The notes below the pieces were generated by a model. That model was given only the letters and a program-made list of their open reading frames with translations. It was not told where the DNA came from and made no database searches. The position numbers were made by a program, and so were the translations under genes. A DNA stretch of 64,000 nucleotides from assembly GCA_965207335.1 (NCBI GenBank), contig OZ242267.1, positions 124,001 to 188,000 of the forward strand, written 5' to 3'. The stretch is from G965207335 sp965207335. Its GTDB lineage: Bacteria; Pseudomonadota; Gammaproteobacteria; PS1; Pseudothioglobaceae. Position 1 is the first letter of the stretch. Each line of letters starts with the position of its first letter. This document shows, one piece after another, positions 43,190 to 51,141 of the stretch.

Positions 43190-46144
43190 TTAAGTTAATT
43201 TTATGCCAACAGGACTAGCATAAATCTTACCTTCATGCCAAAGCTTTACGGGGTTTATATACTCTTTAATTTTAGGATTTTTTTTACCTGTATTACTTAC
43301 TAATAAAATTATGTATTTATTTTTTTGAATTTTTGCCCATTCCCATTGAGAATTAGATATATAAAAAGTATAAGGATTTTCATCAGTTTTACTTTTTACT
43401 TCATAATAAAATAAATCTTCTCCATTTTCCCGTACCACAAAATCATAACCTTTGTTATTTTTACTATTTTCATTACACCATATTACTTCCTCATTTTTAT
43501 GTTTTTCTAATAAATGTTTTCTTGCATATTCTTCACCCCACATACCTATATTTATCAAGTCTGTAGAGTTGTATTTATTTAGACTATCATCATTTTTATT
43601 TTTGTTATATTGAATTTGAGTATTATTAGATGTTACTTGATTTGTATATGACAAGTCTTCATTAGTTCTAGGATTAATAGGATTATTATCAACATTTACT
43701 TTTACATCATTAATCTCAGATTCAGCCCACCATTTTTTTTGATTAGATTGCTTTATTCTTTCTTTTTCTTCTAATTGTTCATAATACAATTTTTTTTCTT
43801 TAGTAATAGCATACAAGCCAGTTTCTTCTTCAAATGCTTTAACTTTATCTAGTTTTAACCCTAACGCCTTAATTAGTTTATCAATATTATTATGATTTTT
43901 ATCATAATCATCGTGTAAATTATTAAGAAGTATATCGCTTAATGGCTTTTCAACTAATTTGCTATCTTTGTTATATAGCCAATAGCAGTTTGGTGCTAAT
44001 AATAATTTTCCTGCTTTTGATTTTTGTTGTTTTTCTTTTTCATATGATCTATTAAGGTTAGTAGTTTTTTCTAAGCAACCGCTTAATTTATTATAGTTTT
44101 TAAGTAAAATTTTCCATAATAACTTAGAGCGTTCAATTGTAATATTTTCTAAAATAAAATTTAATTCGTGTATATTAAATTTTGGATTAAACCCATTTAC
44201 ACTTCTTTTATAATATCCACGATTACTAATATCAACAATATTTTTTTTAAAAACTCCTACATTAGTGTTTACACCCAATTTTTCTAAAAAAGTCACACTA
44301 TCTTTAATATCAATACTTTTGTCTAAAAAATAAATATTTTCATCAGTGTTATTCTTAAACCACATTTTTGTTATATCATTTTTAAAATAAATATCTACTG
44401 GCTTTTGATATGATTTGTATTCTTGTGGATTTTGACAATAGATAAAATAACAATTTTTTAATAAACTAATAATCCCTTCTTTTTTACCATCTGTGTTAGC
44501 AGATTGATAAATATCTAATACAATTTTAAAATCCTCTAAATATTTTTTTCTTGTAATATTTGGGTTTTCAGTTTTATACTCTTTTACTATAAATTCTTTA
44601 ATTTCTGCGATACCATCTGGTTTTATTACGCCTAATTTTTCTAAAAACTCCCTAGATTGTTTATTGTTAGCAAAACATTTTTTTATAGTTTTAAAATTTG
44701 TTTTTCTTCCTGTTGGAAAATAAACTTGCTCATAATCATCTGGACAAACTAGCTTATTATTTTTATTCAAACGAATAATAGGCTTTTCTCTTAAAATTCC
44801 CTCTTGATTATAAGGTTGTTTTCTATATAATGAAGGGACATTTATAACACTTTTATAAAATTTAGTTAGCCAAATATCTTGTTTTTGTTTAATAAATTTC
44901 TCATTAATTTTTCTACAAAAATCATCCATACTAACTTCTTCTATCTCTAATTCTTCTTTTAAATAATCATGTAAATCTCTTGTTTTATTACTTGTTATAC
45001 TTGTACTTAGCCAATATTTTTTATCAAATAAAGTCAAGCAATCTTTTTGTGTTAGTAAGTCAGTTAGTTTTTTTTCTCGTGCTAATAAAGCTTGATTAGC
45101 AGATGTGAAGCCTTTATTATTAGTCGGTAGTAGTGGTTTATTAATTAATGCCTCTTTAACTTTTTCAAACATAGTTTTGTATAACAAATTATCATTTCTA
45201 TTATCAATTGGCAATATACTTAAAAAATCAACAGTCAATAACCCTTGTTTTTTAATTTTTTCTAAACTACTAGCAACTAATTGAGCTAGTTTTTCACTAA
45301 TTTGTTTATTTTCTTCATCATCAAAAGGAATTGTTTCTCTACTTAATTCAGTTTTGTAAGGAGCGTGGACTAAAAATTTAAGTCCAGTAGTTTCTTTTTC
45401 AACAGGAAAAAATACAAAAAGCTTAGCATTATTAATAGCAATAATTTCTTTATTTTTACCTTGTGAAAAAGCAATAGATATATCTAGTTTTTTACCACTA
45501 ATTGTAATTGTATTCTCAAATTGTAAGTATTCTTTTTCAACTTGTTGCCTAGTTAATATATTTTTCTTACTTTCATCCTCGTACCAACAAATAATTTTAA
45601 TATTTTTTAAAAATAACAAGCATTCTTTAGTTATAGATTCTAGCTGTTTTAATATAATTGACTTGTCTTTTTCTAAGTTTTTAAATGGCAAACGAATTAA
45701 AGTTTTGTATTTATTTAATTCAACTTTATTATCTAACCAATGTGGCACAATATAATCAGTGATTTTAAAACGATAGCCACCTGAGTAAATTTCTGGGGTA
45801 TGGGTAATATTAAAAACTGATTTAAAACCAGCACCAAATTTACCAATAGTATTTATATCATCTTTTTTTGTTGATAAGCCAATAGTTGTTATGGATTTAA
45901 CATCTTTATAATCAAATAATTTTGTACCATTATGTTCTACTTCTAGGCATTTATTACTTAGTCTAAAAATAATTTCTGTTGCTTTAGCATCATCAGTATT
46001 TTGCAATAATTCATAAATATAATGCCCAAAATCTGCATACATTTCTACTATCAATTTATGAGAGTTATCATCATTCTCTTTTGAAGATATTAAATGTTTC
46101 TCTCTCTTTTTTTCTAACTCATCAATCTCTTGTTTTTTACTCAT
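43190..46144 (-). CDS. Sacsin-type GHKL ATPase with C-terminal DUF3883-like nuclease domain
   Basis: A 984-residue protein. An N-terminal Hsp90/sacsin-like ATP-binding domain shows the N-box YELLQNTDDA (about 44-53) and the lid motif IGKFGAGFKSVF. A long middle region has no recognised domain. A C-terminal PD-(D/E)xK-like DUF3883 domain (IGMWGEEYARKHLLEKH..., GYDFVV, YYEVKSK) follows. The ATG at 46144 is chosen; the longer reading from a TTG at 46162 runs into the copied asnB tail. Such ATPase-nuclease fusions often occur in defence islands, and an R-M pair is nearby. Anti-phage function is inferred. Confidence 0.8.
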   Translation of the reverse strand: MSKKQEIDELEKKREKHLISSKENDDNSHKLIVEMYADFGHYIYELLQNTDDAKATEIIFRLSNKCLEVEHNGTKLFDYKDVKSITTIGLSTKKDDINTIGKFGAGFKSVFNITHTPEIYSGGYRFKITDYIVPHWLDNKVELNKYKTLIRLPFKNLEKDKSIILKQLESITKECLLFLKNIKIICWYEDESKKNILTRQQVEKEYLQFENTITISGKKLDISIAFSQGKNKEIIAINNAKLFVFFPVEKETTGLKFLVHAPYKTELSRETIPFDDEENKQISEKLAQLVASSLEKIKKQGLLTVDFLSILPIDNRNDNLLYKTMFEKVKEALINKPLLPTNNKGFTSANQALLAREKKLTDLLTQKDCLTLFDKKYWLSTSITSNKTRDLHDYLKEELEIEEVSMDDFCRKINEKFIKQKQDIWLTKFYKSVINVPSLYRKQPYNQEGILREKPIIRLNKNNKLVCPDDYEQVYFPTGRKTNFKTIKKCFANNKQSREFLEKLGVIKPDGIAEIKEFIVKEYKTENPNITRKKYLEDFKIVLDIYQSANTDGKKEGIISLLKNCYFIYCQNPQEYKSYQKPVDIYFKNDITKMWFKNNTDENIYFLDKSIDIKDSVTFLEKLGVNTNVGVFKKNIVDISNRGYYKRSVNGFNPKFNIHELNFILENITIERSKLLWKILLKNYNKLSGCLEKTTNLNRSYEKEKQQKSKAGKLLLAPNCYWLYNKDSKLVEKPLSDILLNNLHDDYDKNHNNIDKLIKALGLKLDKVKAFEEETGLYAITKEKKLYYEQLEEKERIKQSNQKKWWAESEINDVKVNVDNNPINPRTNEDLSYTNQVTSNNTQIQYNKNKNDDSLNKYNSTDLINIGMWGEEYARKHLLEKHKNEEVIWCNENSKNNKGYDFVVRENGEDLFYYEVKSKTDENPYTFYISNSQWEWAKIQKNKYIILLVSNTGKKNPKIKEYINPVKLWHEGKIYASPVGIKLT

Positions 46145-46147
46145 ATT

Positions 46148-46238
46148 TTCAAACCCAATCAATCAACATTTACCTGCAACCAAAACTCAAGTAGTGCTAA
46201 ATGCCATAGCCTTGAGCCATTTAATGCAGTCATGTATT
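46148..46238 (-). repeat. asnB 3'-end fragment, copy 3 (91 bp)
   Basis: Identical to the last 91 bp around the asnB stop (47792-47882). It directly precedes the sacsin-like gene start, so this is probably the original downstream flank of asnB. Confidence 0.85.
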
Positions 46239-46245
46239 AAAAAAT

Positions 46246-46266
46246 ATCACGAGTCCGACTCGTGAT
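46246..46266. repeat. 21-bp palindrome at RAYT unit end
   Basis: Arms ATCACGAGTC and GACTCGTGAT around a central C; it touches the stop codon of the downstream RAYT gene. Same structure at 46945-46965, 47068-47088 and 47767-47787 (central base G or C). Confidence 0.85.
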
Positions 46267-46931
46267 TATTTAAATTCTGTAAATTTTAATTTGTCAAAAT
46301 TAATATTTTTTTCATCTGCAAAAAATTGAGATTGATCTTTCATATATTGCTTGTACTTATCTATTCCACCCATTGTTTTAATAATATTTTTTACCTCATT
46401 TTTATTGCAAATATACTCATTAATTTCATTTCCTAAAAATTCAAATAGCGAAGTTTTTACAATATTAGTTTTAGGGTCTATTTTATGATATTTATAATTC
46501 AAATTAACATAAGTTGTAGCTAATTCTAGTGGATATAATTCATGAAGTAGTGTTGCTTTGAACTTTCCTTGAAATAAAACACCGTTTCTATCATACTTTT
46601 TATTAAAATAAAGCGTATAACTTGTACCAAGTTTTTGCATAAATTTTGATATACTGCCTTTAGTTAATTCCTTAACAATTAGATGAAAGTGATTAGGCAA
46701 AAAACAGTAGGCAACAATTGATATTAAATTTTCTGCATGAATAGATTTTTTTTTATTTTTATTACGAATATGAGAGTGTCTATTGATAATTATTTGTAAC
46801 TGATTAGATATAAAAATAGAATCTATAAAATAAGTTAAATCATAATCATTATTGAAAATAATACGCTTATCTGTTCCACGATTAAATATATGATAATATT
46901 CACCTACTATAAATTTAGCTCTTTTACTCAT
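46266..46931 (-). CDS. REP-associated tyrosine transposase-like protein (RAYT, Y1/HUH family), copy 2
   Basis: A 221-residue HUH single-strand transposase. Features are GEYYHIFNRGTDKRIIF, the HUH motif in CFLPNHFHLIVK, and a catalytic Tyr candidate in the FMQKLGTSYTLYFNKKY helix, followed by NGVLFQGKFKATLL typical of REP-associated members. The protein is identical to that at 47088-47753. 21-bp palindromes at both ends are probably its recognition hairpins. Confidence 0.88.
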   Translation of the reverse strand: MSKRAKFIVGEYYHIFNRGTDKRIIFNNDYDLTYFIDSIFISNQLQIIINRHSHIRNKNKKKSIHAENLISIVAYCFLPNHFHLIVKELTKGSISKFMQKLGTSYTLYFNKKYDRNGVLFQGKFKATLLHELYPLELATTYVNLNYKYHKIDPKTNIVKTSLFEFLGNEINEYICNKNEVKNIIKTMGGIDKYKQYMKDQSQFFADEKNINFDKLKFTEFK

Positions 46932-46944
46932 AATAAATAATTAT

Positions 46945-46965
46945 ATCACGAGTCGGACTCGTGAT
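46945..46965. repeat. 21-bp palindrome upstream of RAYT copy 2
   Basis: Same arms as the palindrome at 46246 with central G. It begins 14 bp from the RAYT start codon. Confidence 0.85.
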
Positions 46966-46969
46966 GTTA

Positions 46970-47060
46970 TTCAAACCCAATCAATCAACATTTACCTGCA
47001 ACCAAAACTCAAGTAGTGCTAAATGCCATAGCCTTGAGCCATTTAATGCAGTCATGTATT
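46970..47060 (-). repeat. asnB 3'-end fragment, copy 2 (91 bp)
   Basis: Identical to 47792-47882 and 46148-46238. It separates the two RAYT units; the repeat period is exactly 822 bp. Confidence 0.85.
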
Positions 47061-47067
47061 AAAAAAT

Positions 47068-47088
47068 ATCACGAGTCCGACTCGTGAT
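47068..47088. repeat. 21-bp palindrome at the end of RAYT copy 1
   Basis: Arms ATCACGAGTC and GACTCGTGAT with central C, overlapping the last base of the RAYT reading frame exactly as in the other unit. Confidence 0.85.
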
Positions 47089-47753
47089 TATTTAAATTCT
47101 GTAAATTTTAATTTGTCAAAATTAATATTTTTTTCATCTGCAAAAAATTGAGATTGATCTTTCATATATTGCTTGTACTTATCTATTCCACCCATTGTTT
47201 TAATAATATTTTTTACCTCATTTTTATTGCAAATATACTCATTAATTTCATTTCCTAAAAATTCAAATAGCGAAGTTTTTACAATATTAGTTTTAGGGTC
47301 TATTTTATGATATTTATAATTCAAATTAACATAAGTTGTAGCTAATTCTAGTGGATATAATTCATGAAGTAGTGTTGCTTTGAACTTTCCTTGAAATAAA
47401 ACACCGTTTCTATCATACTTTTTATTAAAATAAAGCGTATAACTTGTACCAAGTTTTTGCATAAATTTTGATATACTGCCTTTAGTTAATTCCTTAACAA
47501 TTAGATGAAAGTGATTAGGCAAAAAACAGTAGGCAACAATTGATATTAAATTTTCTGCATGAATAGATTTTTTTTTATTTTTATTACGAATATGAGAGTG
47601 TCTATTGATAATTATTTGTAACTGATTAGATATAAAAATAGAATCTATAAAATAAGTTAAATCATAATCATTATTGAAAATAATACGCTTATCTGTTCCA
47701 CGATTAAATATATGATAATATTCACCTACTATAAATTTAGCTCTTTTACTCAT
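47088..47753 (-). CDS. REP-associated tyrosine transposase-like protein (RAYT), copy 1
   Basis: Same 221-residue protein as 46266-46931, with the HUH motif NHFHLIV and a downstream Tyr in TSYTLYFNKKY. It lies in the first 822-bp unit beside asnB. The perfect copy number of two with no visible divergence implies a recent tandem duplication. Such proteins cut and join single-stranded DNA at REP-type hairpins in studied examples. Confidence 0.88.
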   Translation of the reverse strand: MSKRAKFIVGEYYHIFNRGTDKRIIFNNDYDLTYFIDSIFISNQLQIIINRHSHIRNKNKKKSIHAENLISIVAYCFLPNHFHLIVKELTKGSISKFMQKLGTSYTLYFNKKYDRNGVLFQGKFKATLLHELYPLELATTYVNLNYKYHKIDPKTNIVKTSLFEFLGNEINEYICNKNEVKNIIKTMGGIDKYKQYMKDQSQFFADEKNINFDKLKFTEFK

Positions 47754-47766
47754 AATAAATAATTAT

Positions 47767-47787
47767 ATCACGAGTCGGACTCGTGAT
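47767..47787. repeat. 21-bp palindrome between RAYT copy 1 and asnB
   Basis: Arms ATCACGAGTC and GACTCGTGAT with central G, 16 bp beyond the asnB stop codon. Confidence 0.85.
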
Positions 47788-47802
47788 GTTATTCAAACCC
47801 AA

Positions 47803-49572
47803 TCAATCAACATTTACCTGCAACCAAAACTCAAGTAGTGCTAAATGCCATAGCCTTGAGCCATTTAATGCAGTCATGTATTGTTCTGGGGATTGTAATA
47901 GTTTGGCTACATAATCTTGTTTAAATATCCCTCTATTTATGCATTTACTAGAAGTTAATATATCATGCATAAAATCTAAAAACTCGCCTCGTACATATTT
48001 TAATGCGGGCATAGGAAAATAACCTTTTTTTCTATCAATAACACTATTAGGCAGTAAATTTCTGGCTATTTTTTTTAGTGGATATTTGCCATTTTCTTTT
48101 AATTTTAAACTAGGTGGGGTGGCTAACGCCCACTCCACTAATGCAGTATCCATAAACGGTACTCTTGCCTCTAAGCCCCATGCCATAGTCATATTATCAA
48201 CTCTTTTTACTGGGTCATCAACTACTAGTCTAGTAATATCCATTCTTAACACTTTATCTAAAAATTCATCGCTATTTTTTTTAGATAATTGTTTTTTTAG
48301 CCAATTTTTGCTGTGATTATTATCCGTTTGATATGCTTTATTTATAGTTTGGTAATATTCTGCTTCTGGTCTGTCTATGTAGTATTTACTAAATTTTTCT
48401 AAATCATTGCCAACATGTTGGTGCATTTTTGGATACCAGAAATATCCAGCAAAAGCCTCATCAGCACCTTGTCCGCTTAGTACTACTTTTACTTTTTTTG
48501 CTACTTGCTCGCTTAAAAGATAAAATGCCACAGCATCTTGTGCTACCATAGGTTCTGCCATATTAGCTACTGCATCTGGTAGTTTTTTTAATACTTCGCT
48601 GTTTGCGATTTTATATTTATAATGCTCTGTGTTAAATTTATTAACAATAGCATCAGAATAAATAAATTCACTGCCTACTTCTTTGGCTACATCTTCAAAA
48701 CCAATAGAAAAAGTCTTAATATTATTTTGTTTTAATTCTGATAATATTCCAACCAGTAAGGAAGAGTCTAAACCCCCTGATAATAACACCCCAACACTAA
48801 CATCTGCTGCTAATACGCGTTTTAATATTGCTTTTTTTAATAAAAAATGTGTATGCTCTATGTATTCATCTTCTGTTATGTTAGCAATTCTTTGTGCCTT
48901 AGGATACCAGTATTGTTTTATTTTATGCACGCCTTTTTTATCAACAATCATAGTATGCCCTGGGGTTAATTTATTGATACTAGATATAATAGTATCAGGG
49001 GCTGGTACAACTCCATGTAATGATAATTGCGCCTCTAATGCTAGTTTATTAATATTTTTATTTTTAGCATTTATAAGTAAAGCTTGAGTGCTTGAAGCAA
49101 AGCTAAAATTAGTATTATCAATACTATAATATAACGGTTTTATACCCATTCTATCACGGGCTAAAAATAGCTCTTCTTTTTGCTTATCATATATGGCAAA
49201 TGCAAAAGCACCATCTAGTCGTAACACACAGTCATTACCCCATTTATGATATGCCTTAATAATAGTCTCAGTATCAGAATGACTAAAAAATTTATAGCCA
49301 TAAGTTATTAGCTCTTTGCGTAATTCTTTGTAATTATATATAGTGCCATTAAAAACTATATCAATTTTCAGCTTTTTATCAACCATAGGCTGATTAGCTT
49401 TTGCTGATAAGTCAATAATAGCAAGCCTGCTATGTGCTAAAGCGATATTTTTATAGGTAATAATATTGTTATAATCAGGACCACGATTTGCTAATTTTTC
49501 TAGCATTTTTGTAAGTAAATTACGGTTTATAGGGTTATTATCAAACTTAAATTGTCCACAAATACCACACAT
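47803..49572 (-). CDS. Asparagine-synthase family amidotransferase, probable N-acetylglutaminylglutamine amidotransferase
   Basis: A 589-residue class-II glutamine amidotransferase. The mature N-terminal nucleophile is Cys2 (MCGICGQF); RLAIIDLS, FNGTIYNY and DGAFAFAIYD mark the glutaminase domain; LLSGGLDSSLL is the PP-loop and GQGADEAFAGY the synthetase core. The C-terminal part (MTMAWGLEARVPFMD, KKGYFPMPALKYVRG, NGSRLWHLALLEFWLQ) resembles the enzyme that amidates the osmolyte dipeptide NAGGN rather than ordinary AsnB. The partner ligase/acetyltransferase gene is not in the window. Its last 91 bp are copied twice downstream. Confidence 0.85.
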   Translation of the reverse strand: MCGICGQFKFDNNPINRNLLTKMLEKLANRGPDYNNIITYKNIALAHSRLAIIDLSAKANQPMVDKKLKIDIVFNGTIYNYKELRKELITYGYKFFSHSDTETIIKAYHKWGNDCVLRLDGAFAFAIYDKQKEELFLARDRMGIKPLYYSIDNTNFSFASSTQALLINAKNKNINKLALEAQLSLHGVVPAPDTIISSINKLTPGHTMIVDKKGVHKIKQYWYPKAQRIANITEDEYIEHTHFLLKKAILKRVLAADVSVGVLLSGGLDSSLLVGILSELKQNNIKTFSIGFEDVAKEVGSEFIYSDAIVNKFNTEHYKYKIANSEVLKKLPDAVANMAEPMVAQDAVAFYLLSEQVAKKVKVVLSGQGADEAFAGYFWYPKMHQHVGNDLEKFSKYYIDRPEAEYYQTINKAYQTDNNHSKNWLKKQLSKKNSDEFLDKVLRMDITRLVVDDPVKRVDNMTMAWGLEARVPFMDTALVEWALATPPSLKLKENGKYPLKKIARNLLPNSVIDRKKGYFPMPALKYVRGEFLDFMHDILTSSKCINRGIFKQDYVAKLLQSPEQYMTALNGSRLWHLALLEFWLQVNVD

Positions 49573-49735
49573 ATTAAAGTAAAATTATTAAAAACAAATA
49601 TTTTAAAAGAATTTTATAAAAAAGATGTACTTTATTATTAATTTTAAAATTTAGTTTTTTATATTTATATAATTATTATACGGTGCTAAAATATTTGTAT
49701 AAATTTTTTAAAACCATTAGTATGTATGCCATAAA

Positions 49736-51136
49736 ATGATTAGAATATTTACCTACTTACTTATTATTTTAATTATTGGCAATACACAGGCAAAAGAGTT
49801 TCAATTATTTACCTTAATTAAGCAAAAAATCCTAACTAATAACCAAACATATACTTTTGGTACACCAATTACTACATTTAAGAAATTAAAAGATAGTGTT
49901 ACTGTTGGCGATACTATATTAGGTATTGCTGATGCTAAAATTATTGTTAACAAACGCTATATCCATAGTAATGACGATATAACATTAATAGCCAATATTG
50001 ATAATAATGATAACTATAATGCAGTAATTACTATAAGTAGTAGTGCTATGTTTGCTAAAATTACCACTCAAGATGGTATTTATAATATTAAAACTACTGC
50101 CATAGGAGAGATATTATTAACACCTGCTGATAATAGTCTTATTAAACCACTTGTTGTTAATGATAATGATAATATAATTGTAGAGTTATCTGCACAAGAT
50201 AAGTTTTTATATCCAACATCTACACTAACAGAAACAAATAATATTACCTATACCAATATTGATATTATGGTGTTTTGGGATTTGCCATTTCAAGCTTATA
50301 GTGGCAATGCTACTAATGCATTAACTAGACTTAACCAAGTTATAGCCGAGGCTAATACTAATTTTACTAACAGTAAAATTTATATTAATCTAAATCTAGT
50401 TTATAGTGGATTAAAAAACTTTCCTCCTGATGTAGCGACTAATGCTACAGTTTTAAGATATTTAAGAGATAATAATAGTAATTATGATTTTGGTGATATA
50501 GATGAACTAAAAGCCACACATAAACCTGACTTAGTAGGACTTATAAGACAAGCAACTGAAGCATCTAATGCTGATAATATTTGTGGTATTGCCTATGTTT
50601 TAGGCAGTAATGGCATTACAAGTATTGCCAATAGTCAAAATGCTTTTTTTATTGTTAATCGTGGTCAAGCTATTAGTACCTCTTGTTATGACACAACATT
50701 TTCCCATGAAATAGGACACAATTTAGGCTCTGTTCATGATCTTGCTAATTCAAGTAATACCCCTTTATTTGATTATTCTTATGCTTATGGTGAGACACAA
50801 ACAGCAAGTGTTTATGGTACTATTATGTCTTATGCATCTAGTCGATTAAATATATTTTCCAACCCTGATATTAGTTGTGCTACAAGTAATAGTAATGCAC
50901 CTGATATAGCTTGCGGTGATAATGTTTTTAATAACAATGCTAAAGGTTTTAATGCTATTCGCAATTCTATAGCTAACTTTGATGGTAATACTGCAAATAG
51001 TATAGCTAATATTGCTGCTGAAAATACAATAAACAGTGGTGGTGGCTGTAGTATGCTAGTAAATCAATCAGGTAAAATAGACTTAATATTATTACTGTTT
51101 ATGTTATTATCTGCTACTTATTTAAGAAAAAATTAA
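49736..51136 (+). CDS. Secreted reprolysin-like zinc metalloprotease with C-terminal sorting tail
   Basis: A 466-residue protein with signal peptide MIRIFTYLLIILIIGNTQA. The zinc motif HEIGHNLGSVHD begins at H324, with a Met-turn-like GTIMSYASSRLNIFSNP downstream, placing it among metzincins (M12B-like). The last 30 residues form a tripartite tail: GGGCSM, a hydrophobic helix DLILLLFMLLSATYL and a basic end RKN, like JDVT-CTERM-type sorting signals. It lies 5 nt before an FG-GAP lipoprotein gene and is probably co-expressed with it. Substrate unknown. Confidence 0.83.
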   Translation: MIRIFTYLLIILIIGNTQAKEFQLFTLIKQKILTNNQTYTFGTPITTFKKLKDSVTVGDTILGIADAKIIVNKRYIHSNDDITLIANIDNNDNYNAVITISSSAMFAKITTQDGIYNIKTTAIGEILLTPADNSLIKPLVVNDNDNIIVELSAQDKFLYPTSTLTETNNITYTNIDIMVFWDLPFQAYSGNATNALTRLNQVIAEANTNFTNSKIYINLNLVYSGLKNFPPDVATNATVLRYLRDNNSNYDFGDIDELKATHKPDLVGLIRQATEASNADNICGIAYVLGSNGITSIANSQNAFFIVNRGQAISTSCYDTTFSHEIGHNLGSVHDLANSSNTPLFDYSYAYGETQTASVYGTIMSYASSRLNIFSNPDISCATSNSNAPDIACGDNVFNNNAKGFNAIRNSIANFDGNTANSIANIAAENTINSGGGCSMLVNQSGKIDLILLLFMLLSATYLRKN

Positions 51137-51141
51137 ACATT

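Noticed and set aside
46145..46162. TTG start extending the sacsin-like protein by six residues
   Set aside because: The added codons lie at or within the copied asnB tail; the ATG at 46144 gives the natural MSKKQE start.
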